Shown one piece after another: positions 7,525 to 16,465 of a stretch of 64,000 bases of DNA (position 1 is the first letter of the stretch; each line of letters starts with the position of its first letter). The stretch lies in contig JABTUD010000002.1 of the NCBI GenBank assembly GCA_015075555.1, positions 744,001-808,000 of the forward strand, in the 5' to 3' direction. The notes beneath the pieces were generated by a model. It saw only the letters and a program-made list of their open reading frames with translations, was not told the DNA's origin and did not search any database. Origin of the DNA: Thermoflexaceae bacterium (lineage in GTDB: Bacteria; Chloroflexota; Dehalococcoidia; Tepidiformales; Tepidiformaceae). Position numbers and translations under genes: made by a program.

Positions 7525-9932
7525 CGGCCCGGGCCCGCGCTGCCACCGGGCAGGCGGTAGACGCGCAGCCCATCGGATTCAAAGGCGATTTCGAGCACCG
7601 TCTCGAAGGCCGGCATGATGTCGCCAGCGTAGCGGGAAAGTTCGACCCGGCCCACCACCAGGTATTTCGCGCCTGTCTCTTTCATTACCTCGACGGCGCG
7701 GGCGGGGTCGGGGGTCGTGTAGGCTGAGTCAACGAGGTCCTGGCGGCGGTTGAACTCGTTGCGGTTGGCCTCGGTGTCGCCCCGCCACTGGATCTCGTGC
7801 GAATACCAGCCGATGAGCGTCTGCCGTCCGGTGCGCGCGGCGATTCGGCCCGCGTCGGTGTAGTCGATGCGGCTGTCGTAGATTACGGGGCGGCCCTTCT
7901 CGTCGCGGCGCCAGGCGCGCCCGGTGGCCTCGATGATGATGTCGCCGGGCGCGGTGTGGTCATGCACCCAGCGTGTGAGCGCGTACTCGGGCGGGTCGTT
8001 TTGGGCGAGGAAGGCGAGGCCATCGATGGCGGTGCCGCCGCTAAAGCCATCTGTGCGGTTGGGCGCAGCCGTCAGCGGGTAGGCGAGCCCGGCCACCAGG
8101 AGCGCGCCCACAGGCAGGGCCAGCCAGCCAGGCGCATGCCACGCGCGGGCGTCACGGATTGCGGCCGCAAGCCCCGCGGCGCCCGCAACCGAGAGCAGGA
8201 TCCAGGCCTGGTAGGTGAGCTTGAAGACCGTGTTGAGCCGGGGCGTGCCTCCGAAGAAGACGTCGCGAATGAGGAACAGCTCGGCCCCAAGGAGGAGGAG
8301 AGCGCCGGCGGCGGCCATCCCCGCGGGCAGTGCAGCGACGCGCCGCTGCCAGGAAAGGAGCAGGAACGCGGTAACCAGCGCCCAGGTGGCCGTGCCGTAG
8401 GCGCCCAGGGTCACCCAGCCCCCGGCGCCACGGGCGCGTAGAGCGTCGGACAGGTCGTGGTGGTAGATAGTCAGAGCGACCCAGAGCGAAAGCGGCAGGA
8501 GGAGAACCCACGCGGCATGAGCGGCAAACCGCATCGCCGCGTCGCGGTCGAATGGGCGAACAGCGGGGACCAGGGTGAGGAGCCCGGCCAGCAGCAGGGG
8601 GCCGAACTGCAGGAAGGCGTGGGCGGGCCGTGTTCCGCGGCCGACGTACGGGTAGAAACCCGACGCCTGCGAGCTGAAGTCGAGGTACCACGGCAGGTAG
8701 GCGCCCACAGCGAGGGCAAAGAGCGGCCCAAGGTATCCCGCCGATGCGAGCAGCGCAGGGGCGGGAGGGAGCGCGCGCAGGTTCCGGATAACGACGGCGA
8801 GGGCAAAGGCGCCGCTGAAGGTCAGCAGGTCCCAGGCGTTCTGAAAGGCGAGCGCGCCCAGGATGAGCGCACAGACCACACCCGGCCAGGGATTGGCGAG
8901 GTAGTTCCTGAGGCCCAGGGGCGAGCGTCCGCGCCAGATGGCGGCGCAGAGCCCGAGGGAGAGGAGCACCAGGGGGATGGCCATCACGTGCGGGTGCATG
9001 TCGCCCAGCATGAAGCTGAAGAAGGGGAACTCCGTGATGGTATCGGGGATGATGCGCGTGCCACGCCACCAGAACCAGTACTCGGTGGGGTACCAGGCGG
9101 TGGTCCGCGGGCCGGTGGGCCCCGAGAAACAGTCGCCGGTCACGCCCGGCTCGCAGGGGATGAGCCATTCGACGCCCATGAGCTCAAACAGCGGGCGGTT
9201 GTAGTGCCCGTGCGCCGCGGCCCATTCGAACAGGGCGGAAAGCGACCCAACGCCAAGCAGCATGACGACCGCGATGCCCGCTGCGGGAACGGCCCACCGC
9301 CGTCCGGGCGGGCCGAGCGACCAGCGCGTGAGCGCGGCGACGAGCGAAGCGATGGCCGTCGCGGCCGCGGCGAAGGTGTATGCGAGCCCCAGGTTGTAGC
9401 CCACCGATGACTGCACGCCGGAGACGGCCGTCAACACGCCCACCTGCAGGTAGCCGAAGTAGTAGTAGCTCGCACGGTGGCCTGCAAGCCAGGGGTCGTG
9501 GGGCGGGTACCCGGGCGATTCCAGGGTGGCGTTGAGGTACATGAAGTCCATCGGCTGCTCGGTGCCGGTGACTTCGGGCCGGTATGAGCGGAAAGCCACA
9601 TAGGCGAAGAAGGCGAGGGTGAACAGCCCGGCGATGATCATGAGTGCGGGCGCGGAGCGCCGCAGCGTGGGCACGAAGCGCCGGTCGCGGAAAGCAATCG
9701 CGGCCGACGCACAGGCGAAGAGAGCCACGGCGAGGAGGTAGCCAGCCCTCCCGGCGGGCAGGACGCTGGCTACCCGGAGAGTGAAGTAGCCGAAGCCTAC
9801 CAGCGCCAGGCCGAGCGGGAAGCTGAGTCCGGCGCCGGCATCGGGGAAGCGCCTGAAGAGGTGAAAGGCGATGGGCAGGGCGAGCGCGGCAATCAGCAGT
9901 GTGACCGCCCAGAACGCCATCACCGGTCCCAT
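7521..9932 (-). CDS. DUF2298 (Chlor_Arch_YYY) membrane protein
   Basis: An 803-residue polytopic protein of the DUF2298 family, restricted mainly to Chloroflexota and Archaea. Recognisable blocks are EQPMDFMYLNATLESPGYPPHDPWLAGHRASYYYFGY split around residues 150-190, and the FGGTPRLNTVFKLTYQAW block near residue 555, which is typical of the family. A C-terminal soluble domain follows (WVHDHTAPGDIIIEATG onward). The family is thought to be GT-C-like and acts at the outer face of the membrane. It starts ten bases after ftsY and overlaps the next gene by four bases. Confidence 0.9.
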   Translation of the reverse strand: MGPVMAFWAVTLLIAALALPIAFHLFRRFPDAGAGLSFPLGLALVGFGYFTLRVASVLPAGRAGYLLAVALFACASAAIAFRDRRFVPTLRRSAPALMIIAGLFTLAFFAYVAFRSYRPEVTGTEQPMDFMYLNATLESPGYPPHDPWLAGHRASYYYFGYLQVGVLTAVSGVQSSVGYNLGLAYTFAAAATAIASLVAALTRWSLGPPGRRWAVPAAGIAVVMLLGVGSLSALFEWAAAHGHYNRPLFELMGVEWLIPCEPGVTGDCFSGPTGPRTTAWYPTEYWFWWRGTRIIPDTITEFPFFSFMLGDMHPHVMAIPLVLLSLGLCAAIWRGRSPLGLRNYLANPWPGVVCALILGALAFQNAWDLLTFSGAFALAVVIRNLRALPPAPALLASAGYLGPLFALAVGAYLPWYLDFSSQASGFYPYVGRGTRPAHAFLQFGPLLLAGLLTLVPAVRPFDRDAAMRFAAHAAWVLLLPLSLWVALTIYHHDLSDALRARGAGGWVTLGAYGTATWALVTAFLLLSWQRRVAALPAGMAAAGALLLLGAELFLIRDVFFGGTPRLNTVFKLTYQAWILLSVAGAAGLAAAIRDARAWHAPGWLALPVGALLVAGLAYPLTAAPNRTDGFSGGTAIDGLAFLAQNDPPEYALTRWVHDHTAPGDIIIEATGRAWRRDEKGRPVIYDSRIDYTDAGRIAARTGRQTLIGWYSHEIQWRGDTEANRNEFNRRQDLVDSAYTTPDPARAVEVMKETGAKYLVVGRVELSRYAGDIMPAFETVLEIAFESDGLRVYRLPGGSAGPGR

Positions 9933-9942
9933 GTGCTACCTC

Positions 9943-10962
9943 TCAGGAAAGGAGGGAATCGACGAACTCGTGGGCATCGAACGGCGCGAGGTCGCCCATC
10001 TTTTCGCCGGTGCCAATGAAGCGGACGGGGATGCCCAGGTCGTGAGCGATGGCGAAGGCGATGCCACCCTTTGCCGTACCATCCAGCTTTGCCAGGACGA
10101 TGCCGGTGACGCCCACGGCCTCGGTGAAGGTGCGCGCCTGCATGAGCCCGTTCTGGCCGGTAGTGGCATCGAGCACGAGGAGGGTCTCGTGGGGAGCGTC
10201 GGGGTAGTTTCGCTGGACGACGCGGTTGATCTTCTTCAGCTCTTCCATGAGGTTCGTCTTGGTGTGGAGGCGGCCGGCGGTATCGATGATCACGATCTCG
10301 GCCTTTGCCGCTTCGGCGGCGCCGAGCGTGTCAAACACGACGGCCCCGGGGTCGGCGTTGGGCTGGTGCGCGACCACACGCACGCCCACACGTTCGCCCC
10401 AGACCTTCAGCTGGTCGGTTGCGGCGGCCCGGAAAGTGTCGGCGGCGCCGAGGATGACGGTGGCGCCATCGGACTTGAAGGCGTGGGCGAGCTTGGCGAT
10501 GGTGGTTGTCTTGCCGGCGCCATTCACGCCCACAACGAGCAGGATGAGGATGGGCGGAGGATTGTCGAGCGCCCATGCGGGATGCGCCTTCGCTGGCTCT
10601 TCGAGGACGTGCACGAGCTCCTCGCGGAGGATTTCGCGCACGCGTTCGCTCTGCCTGGCGCCCTCATCCTTCGTGCGCCTGCGGGTGCGGCCGAGGATGA
10701 CTTCGGTGGTGGCGAGGCCCGTGTCAGAAGTGATGAGGATCTCCTCAAGCTCATCCCAGAGGTCGTCGCCGAAGTCGGCGCGTTCGAAGAGACCGGAGAT
10801 GCGGCCGAAGAAACCACGCTTTGTGCGCTCAACGGCGCGCTCGGTCTGGGCGTGGATTTCCGCAGCCTCTTCGGGCGTGAGTTCCTGGAGAGCGGGGGCC
10901 TCAGCGCCGGCAGCCGGGGTAGTCTCCGTGGTGGGTTTCCTGCGCCAGAAGCGCACGGGCAT
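9943..10962 (-). CDS. ftsY: signal recognition particle receptor FtsY
   Basis: A 339-residue SRP GTPase that docks the ribosome-SRP complex at the membrane. After a short charged N-terminal extension, the NG domain begins near residue 45. The P-loop is [15 protein letters not shown] near residue 145, the insertion-box motif is [11 protein letters not shown], the DTAGR switch is at about residue 225, and the guanine-specificity motif is TKxD-like [12 protein letters not shown]. The length is normal for FtsY lacking a long acidic A domain. The ATG start is at 10962. In many bacteria ftsY lies beside smc, but here the smc-rnc pair is 31 kb away. Confidence 0.97.
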   Translation of the reverse strand: MPVRFWRRKPTTETTPAAGAEAPALQELTPEEAAEIHAQTERAVERTKRGFFGRISGLFERADFGDDLWDELEEILITSDTGLATTEVILGRTRRRTKDEGARQSERVREILREELVHVLEEPAKAHPAWALDNPPPILILLVVGVNGAGKTTTIAKLAHAFKSDGATVILGAADTFRAAATDQLKVWGERVGVRVVAHQPNADPGAVVFDTLGAAEAAKAEIVIIDTAGRLHTKTNLMEELKKINRVVQRNYPDAPHETLLVLDATTGQNGLMQARTFTEAVGVTGIVLAKLDGTAKGGIAFAIAHDLGIPVRFIGTGEKMGDLAPFDAHEFVDSLLS

Positions 10963-11027
10963 CGCTCCTTCGGGAGGGGTGTGGACCTGATGGTAAGCCG
11001 GGCCGGGGTGAGGGGCGAGAAGCGCCG

Positions 11028-11966
11028 TCAGGGGCGGGCCGGGGCCAGGAAGCGAAGGATGCCGGGGAGGATCTCGACGCGTGCAGGGAGATAGCCACCG
11101 GGCTCGCCATCCATATCGAGGTAGCTCTTCTTCGGTGAGGAGAGCGCGATGGCGCGGGCAGGATGGCGATCGATGCCCTTCGTTCCAAGATGGCTCCCGC
11201 CAGCCTGCATACCGCGAACGGCGCCTATGACCGCGCGGCGGGAAAGCGGCCCCCAGCGAATGACATCAAAGAGGCCATCGTCGGGGGCTGCGCCCGGGGC
11301 AGCCACCATGTCGCCGCCCCAGAGCTCCATGTTGTGGATGGAAACGGAGTTGTAGCGGCCGTTGAACTCTTCGCCGTCGATTGCGACTTCGAACTCGCGG
11401 TTCATGGGGCCGAGCATTTTCGCGAAGGTGGTGATGATGTAGGGGGCTGTATCGCCCAGCAGCTTGAGAAGGCGCGGGGTTGACTTCGAGACCTCGGGGA
11501 TCCAGCCGGCGCTCATTTCGAGCAGGAAATAGCGGGTGATGGGGGCGCCGAGTTCGTCGTGGGAGGCGACACGGCCGACATCGAGACGGCGTTCGCTGCC
11601 TTCGGAGATGGCGCGGATGGCCCTGGCGGGCTCGGCGATCCCGAGGCACTTGCCGACGTCTTTGCCCGTCCCCATGGGGATGGTGGCTATGCGCACGTCT
11701 TCGGCGCGGCCGGCATCGAGGACTGCGCTGATGACTTCGTTGAGAGTGCCGTCGCCGCCGACGGCGACGATGGTGCGGTGGCCGTGTTCGAGGGCGGCGG
11801 CGGCGATCCCGTAGCCGTGGCCGTGGTACTCCGTGAACATGGCCTGGGGGTCGCCAAGTCCGCCGCGGACAATGGCGGCTTTGAGGGCAGGCCAGCGCTT
11901 CTTTGTGCGCCCGGCGCCAGACATGGGGTTAACGATGAAGATGGGGGCAGCCGGATCGGTCTCCAT
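11028..11966 (-). CDS. diacylglycerol-kinase-family lipid kinase
   Basis: A 312-residue protein of the DAGK catalytic-domain family (YegS/DgkB/LCB5 type), which phosphorylates diacylglycerol or related lipids with ATP. The nucleotide-binding motifs are clear: an N-terminal FIVNPMSGAGR, the VGGDGTLNEVI glycine-rich loop near residue 70, and IPMGTGKDVGKCLGI near residue 100, which is the GT[GA]xDf-type signature. A C-terminal beta-sandwich contains YLDMDGEPGGYLPA, the usual D-G-E segment. It precedes ftsY by 65 bases on the same strand. The product could recycle diacylglycerol or supply a lipid carrier for the glycan operon downstream. Confidence 0.92.
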   Translation of the reverse strand: METDPAAPIFIVNPMSGAGRTKKRWPALKAAIVRGGLGDPQAMFTEYHGHGYGIAAAALEHGHRTIVAVGGDGTLNEVISAVLDAGRAEDVRIATIPMGTGKDVGKCLGIAEPARAIRAISEGSERRLDVGRVASHDELGAPITRYFLLEMSAGWIPEVSKSTPRLLKLLGDTAPYIITTFAKMLGPMNREFEVAIDGEEFNGRYNSVSIHNMELWGGDMVAAPGAAPDDGLFDVIRWGPLSRRAVIGAVRGMQAGGSHLGTKGIDRHPARAIALSSPKKSYLDMDGEPGGYLPARVEILPGILRFLAPARP

Positions 11967-12042
11967 AGCGGGAAGGTACCGTCCGGCGAGGCAAGGGGGA
12001 ACCGGCGGCGCCCACCAGGACGGCGCCGCCGGCCACCCCCGC

Positions 12043-12735
12043 TCAGTCGGAGGCCGCTCGCGAGGCGAGCCTCCGAGATTCGCGGTTCCCGGGTCCGGCC
12101 TGCGGAGAAACGGTGGTAGCCGGGGTGCGGGAGCCGCTCCTCGAACCGATGCGATACGTCAGGAGCCCGGCGACGATCGCGGCGGAGAGAATGTAGATGG
12201 CGCTGACGAAGGGGATGGCCGTGTCGGTCCCCTGGGCGAAGCCGTGAACGAGCGACAGGAGCCAGCTGGCGAATGAGAGGTAGTGGAGCCTGCGCCAGGC
12301 GCGCGGGCCGATGTGGCGGCGTAGCCAGAAACTGGCAGTGATGGCAACGAGTGACCAGGCGGCGACAACGCCCACGGCCGTCAGGAGCGGTTCGCTATCG
12401 GAGGCAAAGGGCAGGAGGATCTCGGCCGGGCCGAAGCCCAGGTAGTTGTCGAAGAGGAGGATGCCGGCGTGAACGCCAATCATGGTCAGGGTGAGGATGC
12501 TGATGAACCGGTGGAGGTCGAAGGCGAGGGCGCGGGGAACGAGCGGGCGCGGGGACCTGGTGCTAAGCAGCAGTCCGAGGACGACGGAGAGGGTCAGGAG
12601 CACGTAGGCGACCAGGCCCGAGGAGCGGCTGATGTACCAGGGGGCGTGGCCGAAGTCTAGCCCCCTGAGGATGAGAGTCGATACAAGCGCGCCGATGAAG
12701 GCGGCGAGGGCATCGGTGGAGCGGGTGCGATTCAT
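12043..12735 (-). CDS. ferric-reductase-like transmembrane haem protein (cassette A)
   Basis: A 230-residue integral membrane protein of the ferric-reductase-like/YedZ fold with six hydrophobic helices. The third helix has two histidines 14 residues apart (LHRFISILTL to GVHAG) and the fifth has two 13 apart (LHYLSFASWLLSLVHG), the bis-haem-b arrangement of this superfamily. It would carry electrons across the membrane. The ATG at 12735 forms an ATGA overlap with the preceding single-TM gene. No NAD or FAD domain is fused, so electrons must come from another protein. It has a truncated paralogue at 17810, and both are close to an apbE gene. The Arg/Ser-rich tail is cytoplasmic or disordered. 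Confidence 0.85.
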   Translation of the reverse strand: MNRTRSTDALAAFIGALVSTLILRGLDFGHAPWYISRSSGLVAYVLLTLSVVLGLLLSTRSPRPLVPRALAFDLHRFISILTLTMIGVHAGILLFDNYLGFGPAEILLPFASDSEPLLTAVGVVAAWSLVAITASFWLRRHIGPRAWRRLHYLSFASWLLSLVHGFAQGTDTAIPFVSAIYILSAAIVAGLLTYRIGSRSGSRTPATTVSPQAGPGNRESRRLASRAASD

Positions 12736-12998
12736 GAGCCGCGCGTCTTCCGGGCAGGGGTGGGCTGGATAGCAGCGCGGCGAGGAGTCGCGGTAGCGGT
12801 GGGCGCCGTGCCATCGGCCGCCGATGAGGAAGCCGGCACCGCGCTCACAGGGACGGCCGCAGCGGCCTGCTCCGAAGTCGCGCCCGCGCTGGTCCCGGTG
12901 AAGGTCTGGGTGTTGTGGAAGTGGGCCCAACCCCAGACCACGGCCGCGGCCGAGCCGGCGGCGATTGCCACTTTCAGGCGAACGTAGCTGGCGGCCAT
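12732..12998 (-). CDS. single-TM low-complexity protein (cassette A)
   Basis: An 88-residue protein with an N-terminal hydrophobic helix (VAIAAGSAAAVVWGWAHF) and an Ala/Pro/Thr/Ser-rich tail that should lie outside the cell. The start is an ATG at 12998 directly after the TAG of the upstream Asp-rich gene, and its TGA overlaps the haem-protein start, so the three genes are translationally coupled. A TSAGATSE segment lies just after the membrane helix. No known domain was recognised. Its place in the cassette matches the 17110-17808 protein, suggesting a membrane-anchored linker between the exported Asp-rich protein and the haem protein. Confidence 0.7.
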   Translation of the reverse strand: MAASYVRLKVAIAAGSAAAVVWGWAHFHNTQTFTGTSAGATSEQAAAAVPVSAVPASSSAADGTAPTATATPRRAAIQPTPARKTRGS

Positions 12999-13394
12999 CT
13001 AGTCGCCATCCTCGTCGTAACGATCGTCGTCGTCGTCGTCGCGGTCGTGGTCATCCCGGTCGCCGTCATGATCGTCGTCGTCATACCGGTCGTCGTAGTC
13101 GTCGTCATACCGGTCGTCGTCATCGCCATGGCGGTAACCCGGTTGTTCCGCGGAGGAGGGGTCGAAGCCGGTGACCGTGTTGGCATCCGTAGCAACCACG
13201 TTCATGGGGGTAGTAGCGCCGGAGTCCTCCCACCCGTATTCCTCATCGTCCTCGTCATCGAAGGCGCCGGTGGCCTGCGTCCAGATGGAGGCGGGACTGA
13301 TGGAATTGCCGAGAGAAGGGTCGGCGATGAGCGTCCCGCCGACGAGAACCCCGGCGAAGGCGGCGGCGGAGAGAAAGGCCAGCCTGGTATCCAT
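12999..13394 (-). CDS. exported Asp-rich protein with SGAT motif (cassette A)
   Basis: A 131-residue protein with a signal peptide (LAFLSAAAFAGVLVGGTLIA) and an acidic mature region. The last 45 residues are almost entirely Asp with Arg, Tyr and His (DDDDRYDDDYDDRYDDDD type runs), encoded by GAC/GAT-rich repeats. Before this lies an acidic stretch followed by WEDSGATTP; SGAT resembles the [S/T]-G-A-[S/T] site at which ApbE attaches FMN, although no FMN-binding domain surrounds it. The start is ATG at 13394. The poly-Asp tail could bind Ca, Mg, Fe or lanthanides; this is inference. It is divergent from the response-regulator gene. Confidence 0.75.
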   Translation of the reverse strand: MDTRLAFLSAAAFAGVLVGGTLIADPSLGNSISPASIWTQATGAFDDEDDEEYGWEDSGATTPMNVVATDANTVTGFDPSSAEQPGYRHGDDDDRYDDDYDDRYDDDDHDGDRDDHDRDDDDDDRYDEDGD

Positions 13395-13523
13395 GTACTT
13401 GCCTCGATGTCGTGTGAGTTCGAGGTTCAGGATGAAGGCCACACCTTGGCGGGCGATGAAGTGAAGATTCGAGTTTTCAAATCTTGTTCTCATTCCCGCG
13501 CCATGCCCGAACCCGCAAGATAG
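13395..13523. promoter_or_regulatory. divergent intergenic region between Asp-rich gene and two-component system
   Basis: These 129 bases separate the cassette A operon from the response regulator. A locally AT-rich stretch at about 13455-13495 is the only low-GC spot nearby, so both promoters probably lie here. No exact inverted repeat or confident -35/-10 pair was found. A binding site for the adjacent OmpR-type regulator is expected but not identified. Confidence 0.35.
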
Positions 13524-14207
13524 ATGGTGATGCATGTGCTGCTGGTGGAAGATGAGGCACGCCTGGCGGCGGCAGTGCGCCGCGTGCTCGAGGAAGAGGG
13601 CCACGTTGTCGACTGGGTGGCGGATGGCGCGGATGCGCTTACGCAGGCGCTGACGGAGGAATACGACATCGTTGTGCTCGACGTCATGTTGCCCGGGCTG
13701 GACGGGTGCGAGGTGGCGCGGCGCCTGCGGGCGCGGGCGAACACGGTCCCCATACTCATGCTCACGGCGCGCGATTCGGTGCAGGACCGGGTGCGCGGGC
13801 TCGATGCGGGGGCTGACGACTACCTGGTGAAGCCTTTCGCGCTTGCCGAGCTGCTGGCTCGAATCCGGGCGCTGACGCGGCGCGCGCAGATGCCGGCAGG
13901 CGACCCCCTCTGGCTTCGCGCCGGGGACCTGGAGCTGGACCTGCGGGCGCGGGAAGCGGTGCGCGCGGGCCGCCGGATAGAGCTCACGGCGCGCGAGTTC
14001 GCCCTGCTCGAGGTCTTGATGAGGAATGCCGGCCAGGTTCTGACCCGCTCCCAGCTGCTGGACAGGGTGTGGAGCTACGACATGCTCACGGAATCGAACG
14101 TAGTCGACATCTACATCCATTACCTGCGCAACAAGGTGGACCGGGGGTTCGAGCAGAAGCTCATTCGCACGGTCAGGGGCGTCGGCTACGCCCTGCGAGC
14201 CGGTTGA
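13524..14207 (+). CDS. OmpR-family response regulator
   Basis: A 227-residue response regulator. The receiver domain (about 1-120) has the acidic VEDE pocket at residues 8-11, the phospho-acceptor Asp53 in VVLDVMLPG, the TAR switch and the invariant Lys in YLVKPF. The C-terminal winged helix (about 130-225) has the OmpR recognition-helix pattern, ending RTVRGVGYALR. ATG at 13524 or the in-frame ATG at 13530 may be used; neither has a strong ribosome site. It overlaps the kinase gene by one base (TGATG). It most likely controls the flanking haem/Asp-rich cassettes. Confidence 0.95.
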   Translation: MVMHVLLVEDEARLAAAVRRVLEEEGHVVDWVADGADALTQALTEEYDIVVLDVMLPGLDGCEVARRLRARANTVPILMLTARDSVQDRVRGLDAGADDYLVKPFALAELLARIRALTRRAQMPAGDPLWLRAGDLELDLRAREAVRAGRRIELTAREFALLEVLMRNAGQVLTRSQLLDRVWSYDMLTESNVVDIYIHYLRNKVDRGFEQKLIRTVRGVGYALRAG

Positions 14208-15502
14208 TGTTCCAGCGGGCGCGCCTTCAGCTGACCGTTTGGTACGCATGCGTGTTCGCGGCCATCCTGGCGGTGGTGGGCTCCCTGGCCTACCTGACCA
14301 TCCGCCGCGACCTCGACAACGAGATAGACGCTTCGCTCGAATCGGCAATGCATGGGCTGGAGCTTGGGATGGTGCAACTGGACCCGCAATCGGGCCTGTT
14401 CCCGTTCTTCCAGGGGCGGCCAGACGAGGACCACGATGATGACGATGATCACAAGCGCGACCCGAAACTGGAAGCGACGTTATCAAGCGACCTGTTCTAT
14501 GTGGCGACCATGGGCGGGGACGTGGTTGCCAATCCCCGGCGGGTTGACCTGGAGGGGGTGGACCTGGAGGCGCTCGAAGAAGGCGCATCTGACGGAGCGG
14601 AGCTCACCGATGTCGCGGGCGACCACCAGCGTTTTCGCATCCTGAGCCAGCAGGGCCCCGAAGGCAGCTACATCCACGTGGGACGTTCTCTAGATGCGCG
14701 GGACAGGCAGCTCCGCACGCTCGCGATTGTGCTGGGCGTGGGCGGGCTGACCGGCCTGACGCTCTCAACTGCCGGTGGTTTCTGGCTGGCGGGGCGAACG
14801 CTTTCGCCCATCAGGCGCTCGCTCGAAATGCAGCGCCGCTTTGTCTCAGATGCTTCGCACGAGCTGCGTACACCGATTGCGACGGTGAAGGCGAACAACG
14901 AGCTTCTCCTGCGCCACCACGACCAGACTGTGGAGGCGAACCTCGACCAGGTCGAGGCAATCGCCACCGAGACTGACCATATGGCGAGGCTGGTGAGCGA
15001 CCTGCTGACGCTAGCGCGGGCCGATGAGGGCCGGCTGGAGATTGTGAAGGAGCGCGTCGACCTGGCGGGAGTGGTTTCGGAGCTGGTGCGAGACGTGCAG
15101 CCGCTGGCGGAGGCGCGCGGTGTCGCGCTGGTGGGCGATACGAGCGCGGCGCAGCTGGAGGGCGACCGCGCACGGATGCGGCAGCTTGCGATGATCCTGG
15201 TCGACAACGCGGTGAAGTACACGCCTTCGGGGGGCCAGGTGACCGTGCGGACGCGAAAGGCGGGGAAGAAGGTGGAACTGGTAGTGAGCGACACGGGCCC
15301 GGGGATAGCAGCAGAACACCACGCGCGCATCTTCGACCGGTTCTACCGGGTGGACACGGCGCGTGCCCGGCGGGATGGGGGAACGGGGTTGGGACTGCCG
15401 ATCGCAAGGTGGATTGCCGAGGTGCATGGAGGCCAGATCCACGTCGATTCGGGGCCGGGGCTGGGCGCGACCTTCACGGTCAGGCTGCCGGCGGCCTCGT
15501 GA
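14207..15502 (+). CDS. sensor histidine kinase with Asp/His-rich extracytoplasmic segment
   Basis: A 431-residue membrane kinase. TM1 is at about residues 8-32 and TM2 at about 165-188; the external sensor between them contains an unusual acidic/histidine cluster at residues 73-85 (DEDHDDDDDHKRD). A HAMP-like linker leads to the dimerisation helix with the phosphorylated His in SDASHELRTP, then the ATPase domain with N box (LVDNAVKYTPSGG), G1 (DTGPGI), F (FDRFYR) and G2 (GTGLGLPI) motifs. The cluster resembles metal-binding segments in sensors such as PmrB/PhoQ in being acidic, but no homology is claimed. It is co-transcribed with its regulator and apbE (one-base overlaps on both sides). Confidence 0.94.
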   Translation: MFQRARLQLTVWYACVFAAILAVVGSLAYLTIRRDLDNEIDASLESAMHGLELGMVQLDPQSGLFPFFQGRPDEDHDDDDDHKRDPKLEATLSSDLFYVATMGGDVVANPRRVDLEGVDLEALEEGASDGAELTDVAGDHQRFRILSQQGPEGSYIHVGRSLDARDRQLRTLAIVLGVGGLTGLTLSTAGGFWLAGRTLSPIRRSLEMQRRFVSDASHELRTPIATVKANNELLLRHHDQTVEANLDQVEAIATETDHMARLVSDLLTLARADEGRLEIVKERVDLAGVVSELVRDVQPLAEARGVALVGDTSAAQLEGDRARMRQLAMILVDNAVKYTPSGGQVTVRTRKAGKKVELVVSDTGPGIAAEHHARIFDRFYRVDTARARRDGGTGLGLPIARWIAEVHGGQIHVDSGPGLGATFTVRLPAAS

Positions 15503-16362
15503 TGCTCCATACCGAAAGCTTCCGGGCGATGGACACGGACGTCGGCGTGATCATCGCAGGGGAGTCGCGGCCGGTCGCCGCGTTCCTCTCGCTGAGGGTG
15601 CTGTTCGAGCAGCAGGAGGAGCGGTTCTCGCGGTTCCGGCCGGGGAGCCTGCTTTCGCGGCTGAACCGGGGCGAGGTGGTGGAGGATGAGATGTTCGCAG
15701 CGGCGTGCCACCTGGCGATTGAGGGCCATTCGTTCACGGCGGGGCTCTACAACCCGATGGTGCTGATGGCGCTGATGGCGGCGGGATACGGGGCAACCTT
15801 CGCGGACGTGTCGGGCGGCGCGCCGGTGCGGCAGGTGGTCCCCGACCCGCGTGATTGCCTGCAGGTGGAGGGCAACCGGGTGAAGCTGTGCGGCGGCGGG
15901 CTCGACCTTGGCGGGATCGTGAAGGGCTGGACAGTGGACCTCGGCCTGGGGCTGATGGAGCAAGAGTACCCGGACGTGTTCATCAACGCCGGGGGAGACC
16001 TGCGTTGCGCGGGCGCAGAGCCGGGTGTGGACGGCTGGTTGGTGGCGATCGACTCGCCTCTTGAGGGGATGCCCGACCCGTGGGAGGGGGCTGTGAGGGG
16101 GGCAGTAGCGACATCGACAACAGCGAAGCGGCGCTGGCAGACCAGCAACGGGGGACTGGCGCATCACCTCATTGATCCGCGGAGCGGTCTGCCCGCGGAG
16201 AGCCCTTTCGTGCAGGTGACGGCCTGGGCGGCGGAGGCATGGCGGGCGGAGGTCTGGGCGAAGGCGGTGCTCATCGGGGGGGAGGCGGCGGCGGGCCTGG
16301 CGCGGGCGCAGGGGCACCGGGTAGTGGCGGTAGGGGCGGACGGCAGCGTTCGGGATTGGTGA
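15502..16362 (+). CDS. apbE: ApbE FAD:protein FMN transferase
   Basis: A 286-residue ApbE-family flavin transferase, which moves FMN from FAD to a Ser or Thr of a target protein. The Mg/FAD-binding signatures are LDLGGIVKGWTVD near residue 140, FINAGGDLRC near 160 and HLIDPRSGLPA near 225, preceded by an ATSTTAKR segment. ATG at 15502 overlaps the kinase stop by one base. There is no signal peptide, unlike the lipoprotein ApbE of Gram-negative bacteria, so either FMN transfer is cytoplasmic before export, or an unrecognised start or route exists. No FMN_bind, NqrC or RnfG gene lies in the window, so the substrate must be something else. Confidence 0.93.
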   Translation: MLHTESFRAMDTDVGVIIAGESRPVAAFLSLRVLFEQQEERFSRFRPGSLLSRLNRGEVVEDEMFAAACHLAIEGHSFTAGLYNPMVLMALMAAGYGATFADVSGGAPVRQVVPDPRDCLQVEGNRVKLCGGGLDLGGIVKGWTVDLGLGLMEQEYPDVFINAGGDLRCAGAEPGVDGWLVAIDSPLEGMPDPWEGAVRGAVATSTTAKRRWQTSNGGLAHHLIDPRSGLPAESPFVQVTAWAAEAWRAEVWAKAVLIGGEAAAGLARAQGHRVVAVGADGSVRDW

Positions 16363-16465
16363 CGCGCGCCCGCGGGCCTCTTACGGATTTCTTGAGAATG
16401 ACCGCGACTCTTCCGGGGGCCAAAGTGCGATGTGCCCTGCGACACACCCCCCCAAGGAGTCACGG

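Noticed and set aside
12974-13174. Apparent trinucleotide repeat (GTC/GAC) as a non-coding microsatellite
   Set aside because: The repeat is the coding sequence of the poly-Asp tail, with mixed Asp codons and interspersed Arg, Tyr and His in frame.
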